DNA from: Chthonomonas calidirosea T49
Lineage (GTDB): Bacteria; Armatimonadota; Chthonomonadetes; Chthonomonadales; Chthonomonadaceae
DNA: 64,000 nt
NCBI RefSeq assembly: GCF_000427095.1
Contig: NC_021487.1
Span: 1,390,924-1,454,923, forward strand
Direction of reading: 5' to 3'
The notes below the pieces were generated by a model, which was not told the DNA's origin, did not search any database, and saw only the letters and a program-made list of their open reading frames with translations. Of this stretch, positions 27,326-36,801 are shown in pieces. Position 1 is the stretch's first letter; every line of letters begins with the position of its first letter. Both the position numbers and the translations under genes were made by a program.

Positions 27326-30300
27326 CTACAGCCCTACTAGCCCTGTGGCAATCCGGAAAATAATGGCGCTGGTCGTAAGGGAGCGGAAGAAGTCCTCGAT
27401 GTTGTTTCCTCCTCCCGAAAGTTTGGCAGCAAGCACCTTCGTAGGGACAAAGATCAGATCGCCTGGTTCGAGAGAGCGCACCTTATAGCCGGGAGTGAGG
27501 CCACCTCCGGCATGAATCACCACAATATGGTCTATAGCGGCATCCGGAGCATAGCCACCTGCCTGATTGACATAGTAGAAAATCCCCTCGCCCTTACGGT
27601 AGATGACCCCTCGGGGCTGGACAACCGCCCCGATAACCTGTACCGTCGTGGGAATCGTCGGAATAGTCAACTGATCCCCATCGGCTAACAGCAGATCGTT
27701 CGGTCCTCCTGGGTGTTTCAAGGCATCCGGGAGGTTAATCGCGATGTTGCCGTTGGGCTGTAAGTCGGTTGGGCCAAGCACGCGCGGAGGCGAGACCAAA
27801 TCGCGCTTAGAAAGCTCTAAGGCTAACGTGGCTGCGGCAGAGCTGCCTGCCGCTTGACCATTTGAGGTAAGTGGCACACTGCTTGTAGCCGCATTGCCCG
27901 CCGCCTTAATGCGCTCCAAGTCGGAAAGCGCTAGCTGTCGTTTGTAGTCACTTTGGTTATAGAGATCAGACAGATCACTAATGACACGAGCCAGCTGCTT
28001 CTGCTCCGGCGAGGCCATCTCATCCGGATTCCTGTTGAACTGTGCGCCCTCTGGAAAGGCTTCCTTTGTTAGTCCCCCTGCCATACGAACAAGATCGCTA
28101 AGACGGGTTGTCTTGGTGATAATGTAGGGGCCTGGATGCTCCACTTGTCCTTGAATATAGGCTACCATCGGCTTTTCTTGGTAATGGCCGACTCCTGGAA
28201 CGGTTACCACATCCCCATCGCGTAACAGGGGGTCTTGGTCGGGCACGCACTCTCCATGAGGGCCACGTGTGACCATCACGGTTTGGGTAGGACTCTCGTT
28301 GCCGCTTACGAACTGGCGTGCATGGGCAATTACGATCTGATTGCTGGCGTTTGGTAGCAGCCCTCCAGCGAGTCGCAATAGATCGCTAAGATGCATATCC
28401 TCGCCTCTATCGTACTGACCAGGAGCGTTCACTAATCCCAGGATCACCACCTTATGAGCCGGCATATACTGCGCTTGCGCCTCGGTATAGACAGCGACAA
28501 CGTCGTTATCGTGCACAAGGATATTCTTTTGGCTATCTCCTGCCTGCAGTTCATCAATGGTGGCGTAGTAGTAGCGCTTACTTCCATCGCCGTTTTGGCG
28601 CTCATCCACCACCAAAGCGGCATCGGGAAGGGGCCCACCGGCCTTTAGCAAGAGATCGCTGAGATGCATTCCCTCACTATACTGATACACTCCTGGGCGT
28701 TGTACATCCCCGCGAACGGTTACCTTGCGCTCCCCCATAAAGGCGGCTTGTTGGACGGTATACACCTCCAGCTTGTCCCACCGCTGCAAGGGGATATTGG
28801 CCGTTGGGTCTCCTTCTAAGGCCGCAGCCAAATTAATGGGAATGTAGGTTGGAACGCCGCTTGGACTCCAACGGTAGAGAGCAGCGCGCTGGAGATAGGC
28901 TTCACTTAACGGACCACCGGCCATCTGGACGAGATCGGCCACGCGCATTCCTGGGGTGAGCGCATAGGCGCTTGGCTGAGCGACTGCCCCGTCAATCCGT
29001 ACTAAGTTCTCAAGGGTAGGCCGCAACTGCAAAACATTCACGATATCTCCGTCGTAGAGGCGGAAATGCGCGACGGCGGCACTATCTGCGAGGTCTACCG
29101 TGTGAATCACCCTCGCCTTGCCCGGCTGTACCGTAATCACCTGCACCGCATGGCTGACACCGGCCGCACGAACGCCGCCAGCAAGGCGGAGGAGATCGGC
29201 CAACGTCTCCCCCTGCTTCAACTCATAACAGGCCGGAGAGCGCACCTCACCCATCGCATAGACCCGCTCATCGGTTCCGGGCACAAAGATGACATCTCCT
29301 GGTTGAAGGGGAATATCAAAGCGAGAGGTTCCTCCTTTAGATGGCAGATCGGCCATAAGTTGATAGAGGTCGAGTGGTAAAACTTTATTGCCTCGACGCA
29401 CCTCGATATCGCGGAATGAGCCGTCCTTTGTAGGCCCTCCAGCGGCATAGAGCACATTGAATGCGGTGGCCACCGCAGGAACGATGTAGGTGCCCGGTGC
29501 AAACACATGTCCCATCACGGTCACCGAGATGGTGCGCAATCGTGAGAGGCTGATGGAGACATCCACATTACGATAGTAGCGGCTTAGATGAGCACGCAAC
29601 GCCTGCTCGGCCTGAGCCAGTGTCATCCCAGCTACGTTCACTCGACCATCTTTGCCTAAATCCAACTCCCCTTGAGGACTCACTTGCAAGGTAAGCACGC
29701 GAGGTTCCATAGCCGGATTAGAGTAGCGAACAACCACCACATCGCCCCCAAACAGCTGATAGTTCAAAGGCGGAGATGAAATAATGTTGAACACCATCTG
29801 TTCGAGGGGATCGGCCACCCCGTTATAGGCGTTAATCGCATTTTCGCCTGACTGTTGTGTTGGGGGGATTCCATAGACGCCGTTAGGCTGCCCACCGTAC
29901 GATGAGTAAGAAGGTGTCCCGTAGGGGAAACCCATCATAGGAGGCATATTGGTGTAGGGCGCATAAGGATAACTATAGGGAGCAGCATACGGATAGGGGT
30001 TTCCGACCCCTGAAGCGGACGTTGCATTCTCAGGGTTCTCGGAGGGAGCAATTGTTTGCCTCGTTGCACCTGCCCCCAATGCCATGGCACCGAGCGGCTC
30101 TAACAGAGATTGCGGAGCTGAGGTTGCCCCGGTAGCAGGCGGTACCGTGGGTTGAGAGGGCTGAGGCGAAGTAGGCGCATTGGTGGAAGCCGGTGGAGTT
30201 GGATTGACTGTCGTAGCGCCAGTTGTATTCAGATTGCTCGTAGGCAGGGCTGAGGCAGTCGGGGCTGTGGCGTAGGATGTTGCAGCACCTCCAATAGTCA

Positions 30301-30790
30301 TTTTGAGATAAGGATAGTACTGCATCAAAAAGGCACGACGCGCAAGAATGTATTCACGTGCAGGCTCGAAAAAGTCGTATCCGAAAAGAGGGAGGTCTTC
30401 AGGTCGTTTAACGGTGCGGGCATCTGGCGGATTCGGGCTATAATCTCCGAAATCCTTTAGGCTCTGTTCCAAGGTCTGCTCCACCGCCTTGTTTGGGGTA
30501 CCGTTGAGACCTTTGCCGCTACTATCCGTCGGTTGCACTAGCGGATTGGCGGGTGGTGCTACAGGTGTCTGCTGCTGCTTCTGAAGGGCCTTTAGATCCT
30601 CCTCCTGCTTTTGGGGCGTTGGAGTAACCGTAGTGCCAGAAGTCGAAGGTGGATTCTGATCGCCGCTTCCCTGCGCATAGACGGGTTGGTTAGGGCCTAG
30701 AGATACCCCCAAAAGCCCTAAACCAAAACCGACTAACCCAGGAATGCGAACCCATACAGAGCTTAGCGAACCGGAAGAACGACCTGCCAT
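27326..30790 (-). CDS. Large SLBB-repeat polysaccharide export protein
   Basis: 1154 aa. The N-terminus has a hydrophobic segment (VGFGLGLLGVSLG) ending in YAQG, probably a signal peptide. About 300 residues of Pro/Ser/Thr/Gly/Tyr-rich low complexity follow, including a PYSYPYAPY tract. A Poly_export domain begins near residue 340 (GDVVVVRYSNPAMEP, SPQGELDLGKDGRVNV), followed by seven SLBB-type repeats each with a G-V-x-x-P-G-x-Y strand and an L-x-x-AGG loop. Wza-type exporters are near 380 aa with two SLBBs, so this is an elongated relative, likely a periplasm- or envelope-spanning translocon for exopolysaccharide. No Wzc or glycosyltransferase is next to it; a parvulin-type foldase precedes it by 28 bases and may assist its folding. 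Confidence 0.88.
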   Translation of the reverse strand: MAGRSSGSLSSVWVRIPGLVGFGLGLLGVSLGPNQPVYAQGSGDQNPPSTSGTTVTPTPQKQEEDLKALQKQQQTPVAPPANPLVQPTDSSGKGLNGTPNKAVEQTLEQSLKDFGDYSPNPPDARTVKRPEDLPLFGYDFFEPAREYILARRAFLMQYYPYLKMTIGGAATSYATAPTASALPTSNLNTTGATTVNPTPPASTNAPTSPQPSQPTVPPATGATSAPQSLLEPLGAMALGAGATRQTIAPSENPENATSASGVGNPYPYAAPYSYPYAPYTNMPPMMGFPYGTPSYSSYGGQPNGVYGIPPTQQSGENAINAYNGVADPLEQMVFNIISSPPLNYQLFGGDVVVVRYSNPAMEPRVLTLQVSPQGELDLGKDGRVNVAGMTLAQAEQALRAHLSRYYRNVDVSISLSRLRTISVTVMGHVFAPGTYIVPAVATAFNVLYAAGGPTKDGSFRDIEVRRGNKVLPLDLYQLMADLPSKGGTSRFDIPLQPGDVIFVPGTDERVYAMGEVRSPACYELKQGETLADLLRLAGGVRAAGVSHAVQVITVQPGKARVIHTVDLADSAAVAHFRLYDGDIVNVLQLRPTLENLVRIDGAVAQPSAYALTPGMRVADLVQMAGGPLSEAYLQRAALYRWSPSGVPTYIPINLAAALEGDPTANIPLQRWDKLEVYTVQQAAFMGERKVTVRGDVQRPGVYQYSEGMHLSDLLLKAGGPLPDAALVVDERQNGDGSKRYYYATIDELQAGDSQKNILVHDNDVVAVYTEAQAQYMPAHKVVILGLVNAPGQYDRGEDMHLSDLLRLAGGLLPNASNQIVIAHARQFVSGNESPTQTVMVTRGPHGECVPDQDPLLRDGDVVTVPGVGHYQEKPMVAYIQGQVEHPGPYIITKTTRLSDLVRMAGGLTKEAFPEGAQFNRNPDEMASPEQKQLARVISDLSDLYNQSDYKRQLALSDLERIKAAGNAATSSVPLTSNGQAAGSSAAATLALELSKRDLVSPPRVLGPTDLQPNGNIAINLPDALKHPGGPNDLLLADGDQLTIPTIPTTVQVIGAVVQPRGVIYRKGEGIFYYVNQAGGYAPDAAIDHIVVIHAGGGLTPGYKVRSLEPGDLIFVPTKVLAAKLSGGGNNIEDFFRSLTTSAIIFRIATGLVGL

Positions 30791-30818
30791 CTTTCTCGCC
30801 CCTCTCTAACGAAGCATC

Positions 30819-31952
30819 TTAACGTCCATCCTGTGGCGGCAAGCCTACAGGGGCCGGAGGCTGTAAGTTGTTTTTCAAACCGGCCTTTTGAGACAGTTGC
30901 GTGAGATACTCATTCGCCTGTTGATTCAGAACCTGATCAAGCACCTGCTGGCGCTGATCGGCCGGAATCTGATCACCGGCTTTTATCACCTCGATGAGAT
31001 GATAGCCATACTGCGTATGCACCGGCTGACTGATCTGGCCCGGTTTTAAACTAAAAACAGCCGCATCAAAAGGAGCTACCATCTGCCCGCGCATGAAGAC
31101 ACCCAAATCGCCACCTCGGTTTTTAGAGCCGGGGTCGTCACTATATTTTTTGGCAGCATCCTCAAAACTGATCTTTTTCGCCAGAATCTGCGCGCGAATC
31201 TGTTCTGCCTTCGCCTTCGCGTCGGCATCGGCCTTTTTGTCGGCAGCTGAGGAGTTCGGCTGAATATCGGGTGCCTTGATAAGGATATGACGCGCATCTA
31301 CAAAATCGCCTGGCCCTATAGGGTGTCCAAGCTTCTTTTCGAGGTTTTTTTTCATCAATCCCTCAAGTAGCAAACGAAAACGCTCCGATACGCGCAGTTG
31401 ATCGCGACTAATATGGCGTTGAGCAAGAAACTGATCATCTGTAAGATTGGCCGGAATCACCCCCTGAGTTCGCAACTGTTTGAGTTGCTGGTCGAGGGCC
31501 TGATCGACCTCAGCAGGAGTAACGGTCACCCCCTCTACTGAGGCCTCGTGCTCCACCATCATGAGCTGCAAAATCGCGTTGACCGCATTGTAGAGACTAG
31601 CTGGCGGATTCTGTTTCAGCTGTTGCAGCACCTCATCCGGTGTCAAGGTAACCGACGTTTTAGGACTATCTCCAAAGAGCTGATCGGCCACCGACGGACC
31701 GATCACCTGGGCCACGGTGTTCTCAAACTGTTGGGGAAAATCTTTACGAAACTGGGCAATAAAGTCGTCCCATGTCAGGTTCTCCCCAAAAACGCTACCA
31801 ACAATTTGCGGGGCTCCCCCACTAGGGGCTGCACTGTTGGCCTGTTGGGATGCCCCCGAGTTCGGTTGCGCCTGAGGCATCGCCACAGCGCCTCGCCACA
31901 CCACTGTTAAGGCTATTCCCAAAGGGAACAGTACCTTCTTTGCTTTGATCAT
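30819..31952 (-). CDS. Secreted parvulin-type peptidyl-prolyl isomerase (PpiC/PrsA/SurA-like)
   Basis: About 377 aa from ATG 31952; a TTG at 31976 would add eight residues. It has a signal peptide (basic IKAKK, hydrophobic FPLGIALTVVW, AVA cleavage), a SurA_N-like helical region including TLTPDEVLQQLKQNP, and a parvulin domain: DARHILIKAPD, FEDAAKKYSDDPGSKNRGGD, GVFMRGQMV and YGYHLIEV, with the conserved histidines at both ends. It assists folding of exported proteins. It lies 35 bases after acuC and 28 before the SLBB exporter. The Gln/Pro-rich tail is typical of exported foldases. Confidence 0.92.
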   Translation of the reverse strand: MIKAKKVLFPLGIALTVVWRGAVAMPQAQPNSGASQQANSAAPSGGAPQIVGSVFGENLTWDDFIAQFRKDFPQQFENTVAQVIGPSVADQLFGDSPKTSVTLTPDEVLQQLKQNPPASLYNAVNAILQLMMVEHEASVEGVTVTPAEVDQALDQQLKQLRTQGVIPANLTDDQFLAQRHISRDQLRVSERFRLLLEGLMKKNLEKKLGHPIGPGDFVDARHILIKAPDIQPNSSAADKKADADAKAKAEQIRAQILAKKISFEDAAKKYSDDPGSKNRGGDLGVFMRGQMVAPFDAAVFSLKPGQISQPVHTQYGYHLIEVIKAGDQIPADQRQQVLDQVLNQQANEYLTQLSQKAGLKNNLQPPAPVGLPPQDGR

Positions 31953-31987
31953 ATTGATAGAGATGCTCCTTCGCAAGCATTATATTG

Positions 31988-33133
31988 TTAATTGACACTA
32001 GATTTGCCTAGCCCATAGTAAGGAAAGAGAAGGTTTTTGACCTGTTGAACGGTTCTTTTCGCAAATGCCCATGCGGCCTGTCGTTCTGCATCGGAAACCG
32101 CCGGCGCGATGGGGTCGGTAAGTTGCGGTATGCTTTTGTGATAGGCATAACTTTGTGGGGTTGCGTCCGCTATCTCCTTGCCGACCAGGGTGGCCACCGC
32201 CAACGTCCACATGCGCGGAACGGTGGTTAAATTATAGCCGCCTCCACCTACGGCGACAATAGGTTTGCCGAAGGCTTTCACGTCCTTAACGGCCTCCAAC
32301 CACCCCTGCGCGCTCAAACAGACATGGGCAAGCGGATCGTAGGCGTGGGCATCGGTCCCCATCTGCAGAAAGATGGCTTCAGGATGGTAAGCTTCTAGAA
32401 TAGGTATTGCTACCTCACGCCATGCCCAAAGCCATACCTCATCGGGCGTGTTGGGTGCCAGTGGGATATTAACGCTTGTTCCCAATCCGGCCCCTTCGCC
32501 TATCTCCTCAGGGAAGCCAGTGCCGGGGAAGAGCGTTTTTCCACTCTCATGGATAGATATGGTTAAAACATTTGGATCACGATAAAACGATTCCTGAACC
32601 CCATCCCCATGATGCACATCAATATCTACATACGCCACACGCGAAAACCCGCGAAGTAGGCGCCGTATTCCTACTGCACAGTCGTTTAACACACAAAAAC
32701 CGGAAGCACGACTGTAGTGAGCATGATGCAGGCCTCCCGACAAGTTGAAAGCCACTGGTTGATCCTCGTGTAATTTCGCATCGATCACGGCCTGTGCTGC
32801 ACCTATGGAGGCCCCTGTATAGCGCATGGAAGCGGTATAGATGCGAGGAAACAGGGGGTTGTCAGGTGTATTTAGCCCATACCGGTACACATCTGACACC
32901 GACTCACCCCTCTCAAGACGCCGTAGCACATCAAGATACTCTGCACTATGAGAGAGGCAAACCTCTTCGTCGTTTGCAAGTTCTGGCTCAACCTTTTCCA
33001 AGGCCTCCTGAAAAAGCCCGTAACTCTCCAGAAGAGCATAGGTCATTTCTAGCCGAATCGGCTTGAGAGGGTGCCCCGGCCCCATATCGTATTCAAGAAG
33101 CTTCTCAGAGAAGAAGAAGCGCGCCGGTTTCAT
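31988..33133 (-). CDS. acuC: Histone-deacetylase-like protein AcuC
   Basis: 381 aa, normal for AcuC. The zinc-dependent deacetylase signatures are clear: the tandem His pair in GLHHAHYSRASGFCVLND and the metal-binding DIDVHHGDGVQ, with a third Asp in GTDAHAYDPLAH and the Tyr-Gly region GGGGYN. AcuC removes acetyl groups from acetyl-CoA synthetase lysines in Bacillus. Here it is first in a run with the parvulin and SLBB genes, an association I cannot explain from function. ATG 33133 is used. The enzyme partners, acetyl-CoA synthetase and AcuA, are not in the window. Confidence 0.95.
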   Translation of the reverse strand: MKPARFFFSEKLLEYDMGPGHPLKPIRLEMTYALLESYGLFQEALEKVEPELANDEEVCLSHSAEYLDVLRRLERGESVSDVYRYGLNTPDNPLFPRIYTASMRYTGASIGAAQAVIDAKLHEDQPVAFNLSGGLHHAHYSRASGFCVLNDCAVGIRRLLRGFSRVAYVDIDVHHGDGVQESFYRDPNVLTISIHESGKTLFPGTGFPEEIGEGAGLGTSVNIPLAPNTPDEVWLWAWREVAIPILEAYHPEAIFLQMGTDAHAYDPLAHVCLSAQGWLEAVKDVKAFGKPIVAVGGGGYNLTTVPRMWTLAVATLVGKEIADATPQSYAYHKSIPQLTDPIAPAVSDAERQAAWAFAKRTVQQVKNLLFPYYGLGKSSVN

Positions 33134-33249
33134 AACGGCATAATGTCCCTTTACACAACGCCGCAGCGGCTTTGCCTGTGCATTTTACCGGATTTTACTT
33201 GCAAAGAGGTTCCCACTCTCTACGAATGCGCTTTTCACCTGGCGAATCC

Positions 33250-34530
33250 TTAGGAGAGCAACGACAGCGGCGCCTCTAAAACTCGCTTAAGCTCCTGCAA
33301 AAATCGGGCGGCCACCACCCCATCGAGTATCCGGTGGTCGGCGGAGAGGGTTACCTTCATGCGAGCACGTATGGCGATCTCATCGGTATCGCCCACGACA
33401 ACCGGCTCACGGAAAATACCACCTACCGCCAATATCGCGGCGTCTGGCGGGTTAATGATGGCCGTAAATTCATCCACACCCATCATACCAAGGTTGGAGA
33501 TACTGAAAGTGCTGCCACTATACTCCTCTGGCTTCAGCTGGCCACTGCGGGCTTTGGCGATCAGCTGCTTGGCTTCAGCAGATATCTGCCTTAACGTTTT
33601 GGCTTGACAATCGCGCACCACCGGCACGATCAGCCCCTCCTCGATGCCCACGGCGATCCCGATGTGGATGGCCTCGTGTCGCACAATGGTGTTATTATCC
33701 GTCCATGAAGCGTTGACCTCGGGCACACGAGAGAGGGCAATAGCGCAGGCCTTGATGATGAGATCATTCACTGTGATCTTATTTCCCTCGCTTGCATCGG
33801 CGTTAAGCTCTTGCAGCAGCGCACGCGCCCGATCCATCTCGATGACCATAGTAACATAGAAATGGGGGATATTCTGCTTGCTCTTGCGGGTGCGCTCGGC
33901 AATAGCCCGGCGCATGCGCGAGGGCTGCACCTCTTGCCCAGGAACCATCGTGGGTGAGGGTTCTGGGGCTCGCTCCACAACGGGAGCAGGCGCCGAAGTC
34001 GTTGGCGTTGTTTGGCTTTGCAGAAAGGCGCGCACGTCGCGCTCAACGATGCGCCCGTGTGGTCCCGTACCTTTTATCTGATGTAAGTCTATCCCGTACT
34101 GCTTCGCGATGGAGCGCGCCAGGCCTGAGGCACGCACGCGCTCCTCCGGCTTAGCGCCTGTCGTTACCGCCGATTGAGAGAATGGGGTAGAGGCGTTAGC
34201 GGGTGCCTGGGCAGATGAAAGCAGATTTTTGGATTCCTCGGTGGAAGAGGAGGTCGCTGTACCGTTCGAACGCGGCGAATCGATCTTCTGTGCGGTCGGC
34301 TCACCAACAATAGCAACGACCGTTCCAATAGGGACGGTCTCACCGGGCTGCACGAGGATCTTCGTCAAAACCCCCTCCTCATACGACTCGAGAGGGACTC
34401 TTGCTTTATCCGTTTCGATCTCGGCGATCGCCTCACCTTTGGCAACCGTTTCGCCCTCTTTCTTCAGCCAGGCGATAATTGTCCCCTCTTCCATGCCATC
34501 GCCCATTTTAGGCATGCGAACTTCTGCCAT
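33250..34530 (-). CDS. pdhC: Pyruvate dehydrogenase E2 (dihydrolipoyl acetyltransferase)
   Basis: 426 aa. A single lipoyl domain (residues about 1-78) carries the lipoylated lysine K42 in ETDKARV. After a flexible Ser/Thr/Ala linker comes the E1/E3-binding domain (ASGLARSIAKQYGIDL, GPHGRIVERDVRAF, about 130-168). The catalytic acyltransferase domain ends with DHRILDGVVAARFLQ, which holds the catalytic His and Asp. It transfers the acetyl group to CoA. It is the last gene of pdhA-pdhB-pdhC; no E3 (lipoamide dehydrogenase) gene is visible. A branched-chain or acetoin dehydrogenase E2 is an alternative because these complexes look alike. Confidence 0.92.
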   Translation of the reverse strand: MAEVRMPKMGDGMEEGTIIAWLKKEGETVAKGEAIAEIETDKARVPLESYEEGVLTKILVQPGETVPIGTVVAIVGEPTAQKIDSPRSNGTATSSSTEESKNLLSSAQAPANASTPFSQSAVTTGAKPEERVRASGLARSIAKQYGIDLHQIKGTGPHGRIVERDVRAFLQSQTTPTTSAPAPVVERAPEPSPTMVPGQEVQPSRMRRAIAERTRKSKQNIPHFYVTMVIEMDRARALLQELNADASEGNKITVNDLIIKACAIALSRVPEVNASWTDNNTIVRHEAIHIGIAVGIEEGLIVPVVRDCQAKTLRQISAEAKQLIAKARSGQLKPEEYSGSTFSISNLGMMGVDEFTAIINPPDAAILAVGGIFREPVVVGDTDEIAIRARMKVTLSADHRILDGVVAARFLQELKRVLEAPLSLLS

Positions 34531-34617
34531 GAGTTCACCTCAACAGATAGAAAGGAGGCCATGCCTTTGAATGCGCAGCCTCTTTTCGACCCTTCTGAAA
34601 TAAAAATATCTAAACAC

Positions 34618-35595
34618 CTAGGCGAGAGTACGCCTTACCGCAGCTGCAATTTCGTTCTCATTGGGAATGGCAGCTCGTTCCAAATTGCGCGCGTAAGGCA
34701 TGGGCACGTCGGCCCCAGCTACGCGTTCGATAGGCGCATCCAACTCGTCGTAGCCCTGCTCGTAAAGCCGAGCGGCGATCTCCGCACTAATGGATACATT
34801 GCGCCACTCATCGTGGACCACCACGGCATGATGAGTCTTTTTAATGGAACGCAGCAAGGTATCCATGTCCAGCGGCACAAGTGTACGGAGATCAATGACC
34901 TCACAAGAGATGTTCTCTTTCTCTAACATCTCCGCCGCTTTCAGACAGAGGTGGAGGCATCGCAGGTAAGAGATCAGGGTTACATCAGAGCCTTCGCGCA
35001 CAATCGAAGCCACCCCGAGAGGAATGGTGAAATCGGGGTCTTCCGGAACCTCGCCAGCAAGCCCATAAAGGCTAGCGTGCTCCATAAAAATCACTGGGTT
35101 ATCGTCCCGAATGGCGGCTTTCAAGAGGCCTTTTGCATCGGCGGGGGTAGAAGGCACTACCACTTTGAAGCCTGGCGTATGGGCATACCACGCTTCAAGG
35201 CTTTGCGAATGTTGAGCAGAAAGCTGTGTTCCCACTCCTGCCGGCCCACGAAAGACGACGGGGCAGTGAATTCGACCACTCGACATGTAGCAGATCTTTG
35301 CCGCATGATTCACTAGCTGATCCATCGCTTCCAAAGCGAAAGACCAGGTCATAAACTCGGCCACCGGCCGCAGCCCCACCATTGCCGCTCCGGTAGCAAG
35401 GCCAGCAATGCCGATTTCGCTGATAGGCGTGTCGAGCACACGGCGAGGGCCGAACTGCTGAAACAGCCCTTCGGTTACACGATAGGTTCCCTGGTATTGC
35501 CCCACGTCCTCCCCGCAGATAAACACATTGGGGTCGCGCTCCATCTCCTCCGCAAGGGCAAGTCGCAGGGCCTGATTATAGCGCATGCGTGCCAT
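34618..35595 (-). CDS. pdhB: Pyruvate dehydrogenase E1 beta subunit
   Basis: 325 aa, normal for the beta subunit of heterotetrameric E1. Typical segments are ALAEEMERDPNVFICGEDVG with the thiamine-activating Glu, TPISEIGIAGLATGAAMVGLRP, HSQSLEAWYAHTPGFKVVVPS and GSDVTLISY. With the alpha subunit it decarboxylates pyruvate and acetylates the E2 lipoyl group. It lies 37 bases after pdhA and 87 before pdhC, so it is one operon. The acceptor specificity (pyruvate or a branched-chain 2-oxoacid) is not fixed by the sequence; the pyruvate assignment is the most frequent for this architecture. Confidence 0.92.
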   Translation of the reverse strand: MARMRYNQALRLALAEEMERDPNVFICGEDVGQYQGTYRVTEGLFQQFGPRRVLDTPISEIGIAGLATGAAMVGLRPVAEFMTWSFALEAMDQLVNHAAKICYMSSGRIHCPVVFRGPAGVGTQLSAQHSQSLEAWYAHTPGFKVVVPSTPADAKGLLKAAIRDDNPVIFMEHASLYGLAGEVPEDPDFTIPLGVASIVREGSDVTLISYLRCLHLCLKAAEMLEKENISCEVIDLRTLVPLDMDTLLRSIKKTHHAVVVHDEWRNVSISAEIAARLYEQGYDELDAPIERVAGADVPMPYARNLERAAIPNENEIAAAVRRTLA

Positions 35596-35632
35596 GGTCT
35601 AACGCAGAACTCCTCCCTTTTGGTGTTGGCAT

Positions 35633-36643
35633 CTACACATAGACATGATCGTAGAGGCTATCGAGAGGAGGTTCGGGGCTGTTCTCAGCAAAAGCAATGG
35701 CATCGGCAACTTCGGCACGAGCCTCTTGTTCGATCTGATCGAGCTCTTCTGGAGAGATAAGGCCGTGCGCTTGAAGATATTTCTGAAGCTGCAAGATCGG
35801 GTCGCGCTCACGCCACTTTTTAACCTCTTCCTCGGTTCGGTAGAACATCCAGCCCTTCGTGTTGTCGTCTCCAATGCCATGTCCCACAAAACGATAGCAG
35901 TCTGCCTGCAAAAAGTAGGCCTCCCCAGTTTTCCGAATGCGCTCTATAGCTCGACGGGCCGCTTCATGCATGGTCAACACATTCATGCCATCCACACGCT
36001 CCCCTTCAATGCCGTGCGCCTTCGCCTTCAGCACAAAGTCGGGCTGCCCGGTGGAGCGCTGCACTGAGGTTCCCATAGCGTACTGGTTGTTCTCCAACAC
36101 ATAAAGAATGGGGAGTTTGTAGAGACCTACCATGTTCAAAGCCTCGTGCACTCCCCCTTGGTTCATGGCTCCATCGCCGAAATAGCAGACGCAGATGTTG
36201 TCGCCACCCCTATATTTTAATGCGTATCCAACCCCTAAAGAGATCGGCACCGGCCCTCCAACGATTCCGTCGCCGCCAAGGAAGCCACGGTCCGGATTGA
36301 TAAGATGCATCGAGCCTCCTTTGCCACCAGCACAGCCGGTGGCGCGCCCCAAAAGTTCCGCCATAATGGCGCGCATCTCAGTGCCGCAGGCCAACGCATG
36401 GGCATGATCGCGATAGGTGCAGAGCACATAATCGCCGGGAAGACGCAGCTGAGGAATGACACCGGCAACAAGAGCCTCTTGACCATCGTAGCGATGGAGA
36501 TAGCCACCGATTTTACCCTCGTGGAACTTCTGATAAACCGACTCCTCCATCCGTCGGATACGGAGCATAAGACGATAGAGGTCAATAAGCTCATCGCGTG
36601 TTAGCTCGCCCCCTGTGGAGCGTTCGGCAACGGTTTTTGCCAT
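35633..36643 (-). CDS. pdhA: Pyruvate dehydrogenase E1 alpha subunit
   Basis: 336 aa. The thiamine-diphosphate motif is GDGAMNQGG...ENNQYAMGT (the GDG-X-NN pattern). Early segments include MLRIRRMEESVYQKFHEGKIGG and YRDHAHALACG, and the phosphorylation-loop-like region SVQRSTGQPD follows the TPP motif. Together with PdhB it forms the E1 heterotetramer. It is the first gene of the operon, preceded by a promoter and a leader hairpin. The Gram-positive-type E1 alpha/beta pair, rather than the fused E1 of enterobacteria, agrees with a non-proteobacterial host. Confidence 0.93.
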   Translation of the reverse strand: MAKTVAERSTGGELTRDELIDLYRLMLRIRRMEESVYQKFHEGKIGGYLHRYDGQEALVAGVIPQLRLPGDYVLCTYRDHAHALACGTEMRAIMAELLGRATGCAGGKGGSMHLINPDRGFLGGDGIVGGPVPISLGVGYALKYRGGDNICVCYFGDGAMNQGGVHEALNMVGLYKLPILYVLENNQYAMGTSVQRSTGQPDFVLKAKAHGIEGERVDGMNVLTMHEAARRAIERIRKTGEAYFLQADCYRFVGHGIGDDNTKGWMFYRTEEEVKKWRERDPILQLQKYLQAHGLISPEELDQIEQEARAEVADAIAFAENSPEPPLDSLYDHVYV

Positions 36644-36699
36644 GATGGTTCCTCTCTATCTAGCCTATTTCAACTTCTTGTGGAAGCACACGATCTCTT

Positions 36700-36733
36700 A
36701 GAAGTAGGGAAGGTTCCTTCTACCCTAACTTCT
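36700..36733 (-). promoter_or_regulatory. Leader hairpin upstream of pdhA
   Basis: AGAAGTTAGGG...AAGG and CCTTCCCTACTTCT form an imperfect 14-base-pair stem immediately downstream of the pdhA -10 element, so it would lie at the very 5' end of the transcript. No U-run follows, so it is a leader structure and not a terminator. It could affect mRNA stability or be an operator. Confidence 0.4.
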
Positions 36734-36736
36734 CAG

Positions 36737-36766
36737 ATTATACCGCATTTTGTCCGAATATGAGAA
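36737..36766 (-). promoter_or_regulatory. Promoter of the pdhABC operon
   Basis: On the minus strand TTCTCA (four of six to consensus) and a perfect TATAAT are 18 bases apart, about 94 bases before the pdhA start. It lies between ndk and pdhA. Confidence 0.6.
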
Positions 36767-36801
36767 AACTTTTTACTCCGACGGTAAGATCTTCGAGGTG
36801 C

